NCBI GenBank assembly: GCA_000827495.1
Contig: KN817561.1
Coordinates: 62,001 to 126,000, forward strand
Reading direction: 5' to 3'
DNA: 64,000 bases
DNA from: Hypholoma sublateritium FD-334 SS-4
Taxonomy: Eukaryota; Basidiomycota; Agaricomycetes; Agaricales; Strophariaceae
Below are positions 36,701 through 48,569 of the stretch, one piece after another (position 1 is the first letter of the stretch; every line of letters begins with the position of its first letter). A model generated the notes under the pieces. The model searched no databases. It saw only the letters and a program-made list of their open reading frames with translations, and had not been told where the DNA came from. The position numbers were made by a program, and so were the translations under genes.

Positions 36701-38034
36701 ATGTATCACAATAACTCCATCAGAATACTCGCAGGTCTGTCTTGTCTAGCTTTTCAAGCTCGCGAAACCCCCTGTCTTACTCTCCGACCAGGGAATAGCC
36801 ACCCCGAGCTCGCCCAAGCAGTGGCCGAGCGGTGAGCGGCTGTTGCGCCATGAGCGCATTGGCACAGTCATTCATGTCGCCGTACCACAGGCTTAATGTC
36901 CCCCTCGTGCCCGTCACCGTTAAAAAGTTCTCCAATGGCGAGATCAACGTCAAAATATCCGAGTCTGTGCGTGACGAGGATGTATTCATCATCCAGTCGG
37001 GGTGCAACGACGTCAACGACAACTTCATGGAACTCCTTATCCTCATCTCTGCCTGCAAGACGGCCTCTGCGCGCCGGATTACTGCTGTAATACCTTGCTT
37101 TCCATACGCCCGCATGGACAAGAAGGACAAGTCCCGCGCACCAATTACCGCGAAACTTGTCGCTAACATGCTCGTCGTCGCTGGCTGCGACCATGTCATC
37201 ACAATGGACCTGCACGCAAGCCAGATTCAGGGATTCTTCGACATCCCCGTAGACAACCTCTGGTCGGAACCACTCATGCTCGGTTACGTCAAGCGACAGA
37301 TCGCAGGCTGGGCGGAGGATGGTATCATTGTCAGTCCCGATGCTGGCGGGGCTAAACGGTACGTCGGCTTCGCGGTGTTTGTGGACTTTGGTTAATTGTG
37401 TACATACAGTGCGACTGCCATGGCGGATAAATTAGGAGTGGAGTTTGCCATCATTCACCGGAAACGGAATGGCAAGTCACTCTCAGCGCCGGAACACATG
37501 GAAATTCTCGTGGGCGATGTGAAAGACAAGGTCAGTTGTGTCTTGCCTTTCGATGTCTCTGTTCGTCCTAACATTATATCTCCAGGTTGCAATCCTTGTC
37601 GATGACATGATCGACACCGGGAACACTCTGTCGTTGGCAGTAAAAACATTACACGAGAGGGGTGCAAGATCTATCCATGCTTTGATTTCGCACGGTTTGT
37701 CAGTTTATCTTTCAATTGCATACCTTTCTAACTGTAGCGTCTGATCCAGGGCTTCTCTCCGAAACGAACATGGCGCTGATAGATGAATTGCCCATCGACC
37801 AGTTGGTGGTATGTCGTATCTTGTCATCGACTCCGCGCAGCATGCTCACCCGGCCCGCGCCTGCAGGTCACGAACACCATCCCACAAACGCAGCACGAAG
37901 CCTTGTGCAAGAAGTTGGTGACGATAGACGTCAGCCCGACGATCGCGGAGAGCATACGGCGCACGCATAACGGCGAAAGCATCAGCCTGCTATTTGGCGA
38001 GTGGGCAGAGACATCAGGAGTGGAGGTGTTGTAA
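36701..38034 (+). CDS. PRS1: Ribose-phosphate pyrophosphokinase (PRPP synthetase)
   Basis: It makes PRPP from ribose-5-phosphate and ATP for nucleotide, histidine and tryptophan synthesis. Start [12 protein letters not shown]; two introns lead to [13 protein letters not shown] and [18 protein letters not shown]. Family signatures follow: [38 protein letters not shown] (the ATP-binding flexible region), [14 protein letters not shown], the PRPP-type loop [13 protein letters not shown], and [18 protein letters not shown]. The C-terminus reads [20 protein letters not shown] and ends GVEVL. Several paralogues exist in fungi, and the symbol is assigned by the overall type, not by orthology analysis. 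Introns are short and all inspected junctions were in phase. A second ATG a few codons upstream is not seen. Confidence 0.9.
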
Positions 38035-39568
38035 ACAAAAGCATAAGGACGCTCCCGGCGCCCACGAATCAATCGCAAATCTAACATGTATATGCCATCC
38101 CCATCACGACTTCTCATCCTTTCGTACTCTGGAACGCTGCATATCATGCTGCCTCGACGCAGCGGTTACTGACTAAACTTTGTGTAAGAAATAGAGACAA
38201 TGTTATAACTCCGTGTGCATATGGTGCCCACCGACACCTTGAATATTGTATCTTTCTATTCCGACTCCACTGAAGACACGTTTGAGTCTGTTATCTGATC
38301 AGAATCGGCCAGTATGAGCGTTTCCTTCCCAATAATTATGTCTAACTGACGACAATGTTGATGTATCTAGGTCGTAACACCCGTGTCGATCGCGTTTAGA
38401 CATGAACAATGGGAATGACGACATAAAGCAGGTAGAAATACCATCCTCGTCATCGACACTCTTCGATTCTGTGTTCAAGCATTCTATTCGCTGCACTCTC
38501 GATTTTTAGAGTCGTCAGGTAGAGGCATTTCTCTAACTCGCCTTTTTAAAAAAAAGTAATCAACGTTAACTGGACATCTAAAAGCAGCCGGGCCGTCCCG
38601 TTTTCTTATGGAAACGCTGAAATCATGCATCCATTTTATGGTCCTCGGGCGACGTCATCGAGTAACAATCCTCTTCATTCCTGCTCCAGTTTGTGTGGTT
38701 ACAAAGTATTGCGATTCGCTATGACTCCGGTCAACACTCCTGCCTTCGGTCCACGCGGTGCACATCGTCCATTGCCCAATTTACTTTCCAGTAGATCTTT
38801 CCATGAACCGAGGAATCTGCGGAATAGCCTTTGAGGTCCGGTGGGTAGAGAGCACCTCCGTCATGTGGATGCCTGTTCTGCCACTTTATCTGATGACTGG
38901 ACTAATCCCCTCACCGAGCGGAAGTCAGTGCTGGTCGGCGTAAGCTCAGAGCATGCCCAGTGCGCTCCAGTGCGTCGTCGTCTGCCGTCGTGCGGCCGGT
39001 GGCAGTGCGATCACCCTTGGCTCCATCTTGGTGACTTCTCGTCGCTTCTGCATACTCGTCACTTGAGCAGTGGGTTGATAGACATCCGCTTGGCTTTGAC
39101 TTAGGTGTTGTACTGTGCTTGCGTGGGCTTTCTACTAGGTTTACAATGACCTGCGGGCTGGCTTCCTATAACGTGCTTATGTCGATCTTCAAACTATGTA
39201 AAGGTCGACTGTTCAAACTTCAAAGTATTCAGATCATCCAACTATATGAGGCTATAGCTTTATGACTTCACCTCTCTCTCAGGAAAATGGCTGAGATGAG
39301 TCCGCTTGCTCAGTTGTTTTCTATCTCGTTTGGTGGATTTATGCAAATGGTAATCCTTCGGCTGCAAGGGGCTAAGCAGCTGCCAATTCAATGGGGGACG
39401 GTATCCAACTACTTGTTCCGTCCACACCGCTGGCTGGTCAGACACATGGATATTTCGTACTCTGATGGGGATTGTTACAGGGGAAATTTATTTTGATGGA
39501 TTGGGAGCTGGCGCGTGTCTGCAGAGGTCTGCAGGCGTCTTCTTGCCGTTCCTCGAGCTTTTTCTTGG
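38035..39568. other. Intergenic stretch of about 1.5 kb
   Basis: It holds the PRS 3' UTR and the upstream region of the chitin deacetylase gene. Short open frames lack splice support and domains. No repeat stands out. Confidence 0.45.
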
Positions 39569-39577
39569 TATATAAGG
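39569..39577 (+). promoter_or_regulatory. TATA box of the chitin deacetylase gene
   Basis: TATATAAGG lies about 90 bp upstream of the ATG at 39669, followed by C/T-rich sequence that fits a transcription start. Confidence 0.6.
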
Positions 39578-39668
39578 CTAATGTCGGCTGGCACATAATT
39601 GTCTGCGCTCCTCGTTCCAACCTCCTCAGCAGCCCTCAGTCCGCGCCTTTCCTTCACTCGTCGTCGCC

Positions 39669-40982
39669 ATGTTCTCTATGCTGTCTGCCCTCACGCTCTG
39701 TCTCGCGTTGTCGCTCGTGAACGCATCCACCCTCGACCGCCGCGCGCGTGCGTCTGTATATTCCCAATGTACGGTGGCCAAGACCGTGGCGTTGACTTTC
39801 GTAAGTATCCTCGCTGTTTTGCGCCTTCATTCTGACCAAACGATATCATCAGGATGATGGCCCGTACCTCTATACGTGCGTATTTAGGATGGCTACACGC
39901 GCTGAAGCTAACACGATCTGCATATGTACTAGTATCGACATCGTCAATGCGCTCAATGCGGCCGGCGCCAAGGGGACTTTTTTCGTCAGTGCGTACTGAA
40001 ATATCTGGTGTTCGTCATTGTTCCCGACATTTACATTGTTTTTTTTGCAGATGGCAATAATTGTAATGCCACACTTGGTTACATTCCTAGAGGCACTGCT
40101 AACCCTTCCCGTATAGACCGCTGCATCTACGACACCGCGGGAGTGACGAATGTCAAATATGCATATGACCACGGACACCAAATTGCTTCGCATACCTGGG
40201 CACACAAGGACCTAACCACGCTTTCATGGGACAACAGTATGTCCTGTCTGCCTTCTTTTCACCAAGCACCTCTAATTCCACTTCCCATTATAGTTCACGA
40301 CGAGATGTGGCGCGTTGAGCGTGAGCCCACCGCAGAAAAATATTTCCAGTCTAGCAGTTGACCACTTATACAGAGGCACTTGTCAGGATTACGGGCGCTT
40401 ATCCAGCATTCATGCGTCCTCGTGAGTCCCCCAGCGGCTTTACATACTGTTCGTTCTAAAATGGGTCTCCCAGCGTTTGGCAACTACAACGACCTGGTCC
40501 TCGATGCGTCCGGCGTCCGTGGGCAGTCTGTCGTTATCTGGGATTTCGAGTGCGTTGAAATTCCCTAGCTTTTTTGGTCGTGAAATCTGACACACCTCAC
40601 AACCTGCTTAGTTCCCAAGACTCTCTCGGCGCCACGGTCGCGACCTCCAAAAGCCTGTACGCGTCCCGCATTAGCGCGAAGCCTAACACGATTCTCGCCC
40701 TGAACCACGAGACTATCGGTGCGCATATTCTATTGCCCATCCTCCATAATTTGGCTGATATGTCTGCGACACAGAAACCACGGCACATCAAGTTCTCCCC
40801 TATGCTATCCAGACACTGCAAGCTGCCGGGTACAAGCTCGTCACGCTCGCCGAATGCCTCGGCAAGGCGCCGTACCAGAGCGTCGTGGCGCCCTCCACTC
40901 GCGATGTACGTCGACTGAGCGCTGCCTTTTTCATGTTGCTGACCAGTCGTATTGTTTCTTTCAGTCGAGCTGGGTGTGTTAA
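39669..40982 (+). CDS. Chitin deacetylase (carbohydrate esterase family 4)
   Basis: A secreted enzyme that removes acetyl groups from chitin in the wall. A signal peptide (MFSMLSALTLCLALSLVNA) precedes the NodB domain. VALTFDDGPYLYT is split by an intron at FDDGP; then IVNALNAAGAKGTFF, the metal-binding HQIASHTWAHKDLTTL (H-x3-H), ITGAYPAFMRP, FGNYNDLVLDASG and SVVIWDFD. Near the C-terminus are NTILALNHE and GYKLVTLAECLGKAPYQS. All hallmark motifs of CE4 are present: the metal Asp pair, the two His, the RPPxG-like strand and the LxH motif. The last exon is tiny and ends SSWVC. About nine short introns interrupt it. No GPI signal or chitin-binding module is visible, so the product is probably soluble and wall-active. 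Confidence 0.88.
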
Positions 40983-41169
40983 GCACTGCTTAGCCGCACG
41001 ATCGCTAATATTTTGCTGTGATGAACACTTTCACGATTTCAAACACGAATTCACTTATACAAGTAATTACTCTGATCTAACACGTACACTCTTAATACCG
41101 GACTGCTTGGACTAACATAAATAATCAGCACTTTGTTTCTCATCGCGCACATATATTATTACTGACACT

Positions 41170-42091
41170 TCACGCAGACGGCTTCACACCCTTAGCAATG
41201 AACATAACCGCGTCCATGCCGTGCATACTGATAGGTGTGATAGGCTTGAACGCAAACTCGTTGAGCCCCGCGCCTTCGAACGCCGCCTGCACGCCGTCTT
41301 TTGTCATCCCGTGCGTATGGGGCACAACATGACTGTACTTCTCGTCGAACAGCGGCGCATCTCCGTGGCTCGCAGGCTTGACAATGTCGACGACGAGCAA
41401 CGCGCCGCCGGGCTTCAAGAAGAACGCGAGTGTGCGCGTGATCCCGGCGATGTCAGCGAAGTGGTGGTACGACAGCGCGCACTGCAAGATGAACCGGAGG
41501 TGAAGTCAGCGCCCGCGGCCTGTGCGGAGTGGAGGCGCGACGCACAGTAATAACGTCGAACTTAAGCCCGTCGAGCTCGCCGTCCGCGCCCTTGAGCTCC
41601 GCGCACACGGCGCGCATCTCGTCGGGCGCGAGGCCCTGGTTCTCCGCGGCCTCGTTGAACGCGTCGACCGCGCCCTGACTGATGTCGACGCCGACGACCG
41701 TCTTCGTGTAGGGCGCAAGTTCGCGCGACGTTAGCCCTGAGGAAAGGAGATAGATGTGTCAGCGTCTTTTAGTAACGAATCGAACGGGCGGATGTAGACG
41801 CACCGATATTGCATGCAAAATCCATGAGCACCGTCGTATCCTCGTCAAACGCATAGTTGGCGCGGATCGCGGCCCCGCACCTGCACGCGCCACCTGTTGG
41901 TTAATTTATGGTGTAACATATCGTGCGGAGGCTAATGACCTCTGCGCCATCTCGATCCACTTGGGACTGATCTCGCTCTTCGCTGTTGCGTCGAAGTGCG
42001 CCTTGTTCGCCTCAGCGATCTCATCGACGCCTGCACCTGGTACCGCGCTGGCGTGGCCTGCATGGTCTGAGTGGGTGGGGTGCTCTGCCAT
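41170..42091 (-). CDS. SAM-dependent methyltransferase
   Basis: A class I methyltransferase of the type-11/UbiE-like group. The start MAEHPTHSDHAGH is short and His-rich. After the first intron come MDFACNIGLTSRELAPYT (motif I, with ACN in place of the more usual CGT/GCG) and VVGVDISQGAVDAF (the acidic residue binding the ribose). KFDVITCALSYHHF and FLKPGGALLVVDIV are motifs II/III. The end has SMHGMDAVMFIAKGVK. The length (about 265 residues) fits a small-molecule methyltransferase; the substrate is unknown. There are three short introns with normal signals. The next gene to the left is chitin deacetylase, convergent over a 190-bp spacer. Confidence 0.85.
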
Positions 42092-43010
42092 CGCTCGTCT
42101 AGGTTGTGAGTCGCTGATTGTTGTCAGACTGAGGGGCCGGCGCTATGGCATCCCGTGTCTTTCGCTGAATCTTTTATAATCGCACTGGAGTTGCACTGGA
42201 GTCTCAATGGAGTCTGGCAGGCGGTGGTAAGATGCATGAATCTGATGTCACGCGCGTCACGTCTTGAGATTGGCTTCGGGTACCCTTCCGGTCAGCCGTC
42301 GTTGACTCAGACTGCGGACTGCTTTTGACAACCTGATGACTGCCCCCATCCCCCTTCTCGCCACGCTGAGATTCGGCTGAAACTGTGCATGGAGGACCAA
42401 CGAGCGCTTTCGATACGCAACCCACCAGCAGTTTGTTGCTCCGCCTGGGTTCACTAAGGTCCGTCACTCAAGCACACACTGGATCTCCCAAATCGAAGAC
42501 AAATTTTGCATTTATGCTGCTCCGTTCAGATTGAGCCACGATACATACTGGCTTTGTCACACATGTTCAGAACGCTCCATTGAAATCCATGGGTAGCGCG
42601 CACAAGCGTACGCACCTTACTCTAAGTTTCTTTGCTCCATTTGTCCGACTCTCGGACAGCCGTCATCAGCCACGCTTAGAGACTACTTGTAGGTATGCGC
42701 CTGTTAACTGGCTGCAGGGTGTGCGTTAAGGACACAATCATCGGGTGCGCCTCTCGCCGCTCACGTTAAGCCGCCTCAATCTCACAAAACTGCGTAGACG
42801 AAGAACTTGATTTACTGGTCAATTGCAAAGTAGGCCCTCTCTGTTAGATAAGCATATGGAATCGGAATGGATTCGCCGTAACCTGAACGCAACACTACTT
42901 CGCAAAAGGCAGTGGACAGCGTAGTATGTAAGTAGCAAAGGTCCTGTCTGAATAACAACCGTCTCGTTCGTCCTGGCCGCCTTATTCTCCCCCGCAATTT
43001 CCCTGCCAAA
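42092..43010. other. Intergenic stretch, no feature seen
   Basis: About 0.9 kb between the methyltransferase start and the 3' end of the NLR-type gene. No coding signal recognised. Confidence 0.45.
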
Positions 43011-46000
43011 TCAGGTTGCCCCGTTCTCCACCAGGAAATTCACTATCCCCTCGTGCCAATTATACGAGTCTGACGCTGCACCCAGTGCAGTGCCTAACAT
43101 GCCTCCCTTATTCACATCCGCCCCGTACTTCACTAGCAGCTTCACAATCCCTTCGTGTCGATGCAACGCTGCCACAAACAGTGCAAAGATATGCCTTCCT
43201 CCTGGTGCATTCGGATCTGCACCATTCTCCAGCAGGACTTTCACAACTCCCTCATGTCCTCCAGCCGCTGCCATACATAGTGATGTACTGTTTCCTGCGT
43301 GAGGATCATTCACATCCGCCCCAGCTTCTATCAGCACCTTTACAATTTCTTCGTGTCCTCGGTGTGATGCAACAAATAGCGCCTTGCCAAACACTCCCGC
43401 CTTCGCATTCACATCTGCCCCGTGCTCTACCAGCAGCTTTACAATTATCGCTGAGTCATGTACTCCATCCGATGCTGCCTGCAGTACATTTCTGTGGGAT
43501 CTTCCCTCCTCTGCATTCACATCCGCCCCATTCTCCAATAGCAGCTTCACAATTTCCTTGTGTCCTTGAAGTGCTGCCACCCATAGCACATTGCTAGTAT
43601 AATCTCCTTTTAGGGCATTTACATCTACTTTCTTCTCTAACACTAGCCAGGAAACCACTTCTTGCAGTCCAGCCAGGCATGCATAATATAGAGGCAAATT
43701 GACTTTGCGTGGATCCCTGTTAAGCTCCTGGTATTTTGCAGGCACTGATATATCAGATATTCGGACCCAGTTTACCAAGGGTGCTGTATGGGGTGGTGTG
43801 AAAAGCTTCAACATTAATATCTGGGCTGCCGAATCAATCACCCCAGATCTAGCATGATGAATCCAATTTTCTGCTGAGTACTCCGCCAGTGGAAAGGAGG
43901 AGGCAAGTGTTTTCTTTGTCAGAACCTCATAAGAGTCAAACTGGAGAAGATAGGCAAGAGAAGTTGTGCAGATTTTTGAATGAGAAGCTTTTTCACTGGT
44001 AATAAAATCCTTTCCGACATCGGAGCAAAGAAGATATTCTTTGACTGAAAAATGAGAAAGTTTAAGAATGCCTATATCCATTTTTGTTAGCCAAAGTTGA
44101 AATAGATGTTAAGAAAACAACAGAACTTGCCGTTAGATTCACTAACAAGACCTGAGCCACACCTAAGCAGTACGTCCTTTGGATCTATGTACCGTTTCTG
44201 CTGATTAAAAGCAGGCCCATCATTTGAATTGAAGTCAATTGTGATGGTTTCGGCAATCTCTTCTATTGTCATTGGGCGAACGGAGAAAGCCAGCCATTGC
44301 AGGAATGTCTTTGTATGAGCAAGATATTTGTTGTCTAATGCCTTCAGGACTTTATCGTAGGCTTCATTTAAATCCTTTGGTAAGGTCTTTAGCTGCTGAA
44401 GCACATCAAATTCCGCCGGACATGTTTCCAGTTCCGCGATCATCAACGCAAGCCATCGAAACCTTGAAATGAGGCCACAAATATTAATTTCTGTCGCAGC
44501 ATTATAAGGATAAGGATACTTACGAGCCCTCGGCACCGATCTTCAATGTAGATTCAATTTGATCCTGAATGCTCTGGCTGAACTTTCCAAATTTCAGCGG
44601 CATATATTTTTCAAGGTATTTTGCGATATCCTGGTTTTCATTTGACCCGAAAACGTCAATTGACTCCGCTTTAAGACCCAGGAACTCCTTTGTGATGTCA
44701 GGCAAAGGTCGACTAGTAACAAGAATGTGAAGCCTTTTGGGATTTTCATTTGTATCGATGAGAAGGGTGTTCAACCACTGAAGCATCAATCCTCTTTCGG
44801 TACACTCGTCAAGAGCATCAATAATGATATATGTGTCGGAAAATTGTTGCATGATATCTCGCAGTGTGTCCTCCAGATCATTTTCCGATGGCTGCTGAGC
44901 TTCGCCCCACTTGTTATAAAGTTCTGCCACCCTTTCGGACATGCCACCGTGACGTGTGTCAGAGAGTTGCGAGATGAGAGACCGGAGAAACTTATTATAC
45001 AGCTGATAATCTGCCTGGTTACTTCGCCCATCGAAGAGAAAGTAAGCAACTCCATTCTTCTGTGATGGCACCGGCGTAGGGATTTTATTGATGATCGCAG
45101 CGCTGGTGACACCGGTTTTCGTTCATACGTTGAATTTCCACGGGCAAGCACGACTCACCATAGAACTGTTTTGCCGCATCCCGCTATACGACATTGTTGA
45201 GCATCGGTCGAGCAGGCTTGCGCAGGGCACGGAACAAAAAGACTTACCGTTTCCTTTTACCCAAATAAATCCTGGAGATTCTAACCACGTAAGGAATTGT
45301 TCATTTTCAAGAAACCAAGAGCAGGTTCCCTTCTCTTGTTTTTTGTTCGCGTCATTCCGATTGACGGAGGTGTCAGGGGCGGATAGCCACTTGATGACGG
45401 TTTCCACTGGAAAATAAAACGGTGAATCAGTGGACGAGCATGCGGAGGTCGAGCTTAGTACCTTGCCGGGAGCTTTCCATTTTCTTCAGGCGAATGTTCG
45501 TGTCCAAACTGATCGCGTTGTGAAGTTTGGCTTTCAAACTGGCACAGTCGGCGTTACATTTTTCAATCCGTGGTTTGAGATCGACTTGTATTCTGATGGT
45601 TCGCCCTACATTCAACCATGCTGTTAGATCCACTGAGATGGGAAGGAGCGAGACTGAATTACCTGCCCGGCCAAGTTTTGTATATTCATCAATCAACAAA
45701 GCGACCTGGAGCGATTGCAGACTGATATCCTTGATGACATTAGGTATGTTCGGGATGACTTCTAGGTAAGGAACTTTGTCTGCAGTGGCTAGCATTTCAC
45801 GCAGACTGGTGGCGAGATCTCTGACATAGTCATCCTGACGATCCGTCTCCTGTAAAGCCTGATGACCAGTGTTTAAATTTATATCCATTTATTTGACATG
45901 TTATAGAATAGCATACCTCGTAAACTCTGGATACAGCAGTCCACGATGCGTCAAGCACCGGATGTACCTAAACAGTAGAAATTAACGCCAGGTTTATAAG

Positions 46001-46746
46001 AGTCGATGGGAATTAGGATTTCGTACCTGAGAGAGATTATCGAAGATGTTCTTGGTCAACTGTAACACATTTCCGAGTACGGACACAGTCCTGCCACCTC
46101 CAGCGCCTATACTCTTGAGGCGGCCCACGCTGGCGTCGACTTCATCCAGAAATTCTTTGATATTATCGATCGATGGGCCAGAAACAAGAGTGATAGTTAT
46201 CTTCAGTTTCTCTGATACAAGGCTTCCGGTCATATCTTTCATTTCAAGACCAGCGTCTAATTTAATGGTTCAGCATGAGATATGATACAGGCCGATGGAG
46301 GTCGCGACTTACCACTTGAGACTAAATCTACTATCTTTCCTTCGTACTGTCCGACGACATCATCGGTGAGCTTGATGGGGGTCTTGATTTTGAATCCACG
46401 GAAGAGAACAACTTTAATCGTCGACGACGGCTCAAACCAGCTGATTTCAAGGACTATCGGTGAACATCAGTCGACAAGAGGTGACCAAATTTAAGACGCA
46501 CATCTTCGTCTCCGCATTCCATTCCCACTTGCTCACTTCCGAGCAAGCCTCACGAGGCGAGGTTACCACCTTATTATCGGCCACGAAAATTTGCACAAAG
46601 TGGTGCGTTCGACGGTGCTTCCCGATATCCTGAACCGCAACACCTGGTCAATATTAATAACGGTCAGTGAATATATCAGCCCATATCGGCTGTACTCTCT
46701 TACTTTCCAGGTTCGCGCTGAATAGTAATCCGTCACTGGTCGGCAT
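43011..46746 (-). CDS. NLR-type receptor: C2-like N-terminus, NACHT NTPase, ankyrin repeats
   Basis: This is a STAND-class fungal receptor, the type used in non-self recognition. The ATG at 46746 opens MPTSDGLLFS. The C2-like part has HHFVQIFVADNKVVTS and, after a 61-bp intron, FEPSSTIKVVLFRGFKI. A helical linker follows (DNIKEFLDEVDASVGRL, EVIPNIPNVIKDISLQ). The NACHT domain has Walker A GNAGCGKTVLC and Walker B YIIIDALDEC, then ILVTSRPLP and FRWLALMIAELETC. Walker A is encoded mainly by a 25-nt exon (45159-45183). The gene continues through a GC-AG intron (44130-44072) into GILKLSHFSVKEYL, so the ATG of MDIGILK is intronic. At the C-terminus about seven ankyrin repeats (43,600-43,011) of the form HEGIVKLLLENGADVNA are nearly alike, and the protein stops inside the last repeat. 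It looks intact. Confidence 0.87.
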
Positions 46747-47374
46747 ATTCAAGATTATTTCACGTAGAGTGTGAGCGTACGGTCAGGAAAGGGGGGAGGG
46801 AAGAATGGACCTAAATTCAATATAGCATGCACTGCCCGTCGTCGTCGTGTAGCCGAAGGAGAAACCTCACGTCAAACGTCAAGTAGAACAAAAGCAATCT
46901 TGGTCTATTAAACCCAAACTTTGATCAAAGGCTAAGCTAAACATATATTAGACATGTATGCATATGGATACATCAAAAGCACTCCACGGCGTAGTTCAAT
47001 ACCCGTTCCAAAGACATAACAAGAGAACGCGACGGAGCGCCTGCGCGTATCCGCTCAACGTACGCCGGTGGTCCACACCGGCTTCGCGCGCAGGGGCCGC
47101 CTGCCGCGTGTGCCTGCAAAGTACGCGCGCAGACGGCCGAGAATAAATAAGTCCAGCGACACGATGCTGCGTGATCGTGTCGTATCGTGTATGGCGCGAC
47201 GGGCTTGCTCGTCCGGCCGGGTGCGCCCAGCGCGTAGAGTCGAAAGCGAAAGAGCATAGAGGACGGGGTACAGATACAGTGGTGGGTGGAAGCGGCCGGT
47301 GTGAGTCGGCGTATGGGTGGGGAGCGTTATGCGTGTATGATGGATGATGTAAGCCATGGTGTCAGATAATTCCT
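46747..47374. other. Upstream region of NLR-type gene and 3' region of lyase
   Basis: No coding signal. GC-rich at 47,030-47,130 and 47,200-47,250, which explains several spurious open frames. Confidence 0.4.
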
Positions 47375-48569
47375 TTATAGGCTCTCGGTAATCGAGACGG
47401 AGAAGTCGGAGAAGTACAGGTCCTGGTCTTTGGGCGACGCGAAGTCTACCGACGACCCGCCGAAGAACGTCTGCATCTGCATGCCACGGAAGCGGCCCGC
47501 GGCGCTGTCGCGCAGGATAAGGCCGGTGACGCTGATCACGCTGACGCCGTTCGCGAACAGCTCGAGCTCGCCGTTCGCCTGGCCCACGTCGTTGAGGCGC
47601 ACGCGCTCGCTGATAGTCGTCCACGCGCCCGTAGCGAACTTGAACGAACCACGTCCGACGGACGCGCCGTACGTCGGGTTGCATTCCGACAGCGGCGCGA
47701 CGTCGCACACGCGGTTGTTGACGGCGAACTGCGACTCGGTGTACGGCGGGAGGTAGGTGTACAGCTCGCCCGCGCCTGCGGTGCGCCACATCAGGCGCGC
47801 AGAGAAGCATGCAGCCGAGCGGCTGCCGCCTGAGCAGCCAACGGCCTCTTCAGCGCTGTCACCGCCATCTATTGTATAGAAACATGAGTAAGGGCTGCAA
47901 GAGGAATGGGTGGCACGCACAGAGACCGGGCAGCTTTCCGCCCTTGTTGAAGTCGAACCCGGTAGGGAAGAACACAGAGTACCCGAACGTGGCTTCCTTC
48001 GCGGTGGTCAGGTCGACAGACGCAGGGCCGGGCGCGTAGAATGAGAATCCTCCTTGTGGGTTGTGCCCGAAAGTGTACGAGCCCTTGGGATAGTTGGCCA
48101 TTATCGCGCTCTTGCCATCAGGCGCCTTCGTGTAGGTGTGCACGACGGAGGAAAGTACGTCAAAGGGGCGGAATGTGGAGTCCGCAAGCGCAAGGGAGCC
48201 GGTCGAAGGGAATGTTGTCCACGACTTGCTGATACCACTCACAGGGAAAAGTCGGGCCAGGGTGCCAGTGATAGACAGGGCAGGGGTGGAAGTGGATGCA
48301 GCGGCTTTCGTGCTGGTCGTCTTCGTGGACGACGAGGCTTTGGTTGTTGTGGTCTTGGCCGTTGACGACGTCTTCGTGGACGCCTTGGTGGTCGAGGTAG
48401 AGGCGGCAGTGCTCGAGGCTTTGACGACGTTTAGAGACGCCTTCGAGGAGGTGGTGGCAGTGGCGACAGCGCGCGCAGGACATGCACTGCGGCGAACAGG
48501 ACGCGCCGAGGCGAATGTCAGGAGACAAGCGAGGAAGAAGAGGTAACTGACAGCTCTTTGGGAGAACAT
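47375..48569 (-). CDS. Secreted PL14-like polysaccharide lyase with Ser/Thr/Lys-rich linker
   Basis: A secreted protein of the alginate/glucuronate lyase fold (polysaccharide lyase family 14). A signal peptide (MFSQRAVSYLFFLACLLTFASA) is followed by a low-complexity stretch of about 75 residues rich in Ser/Thr/Lys/Ala, probably O-mannosylated. The beta-sandwich then has SAIMANYPKGSYTFGH, ATFGYSVFFPTGFDFNKGGK and the junction LPGLYGG, which is restored by a 52-bp intron. The second exon holds CFSARLMWRTAGAGELYTYL, FKFATGAWTTISERVRLND, FRGMQMQTFFGGSSVDFASP and the end LYFSDFSVSI. This is the order seen in basidiomycete members. Substrate is not known; a polyuronate of the wall or of plant or algal material is likely. 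A minus-strand TATATA box (48621-48626) lies 52 bp before the ATG. Confidence 0.87.

Noticed and set aside
44055..44081. ATG of MDIGILK as the start of a separate ankyrin gene
   Set aside because: It lies inside the GC-AG intron, and the reading continues in frame from the NACHT part, so one gene is more likely.
47055..47810. Long Arg-rich minus frame at the 3' end of the lyase gene
   Set aside because: It overlaps the lyase coding sequence in another frame and has no start or domain of its own.
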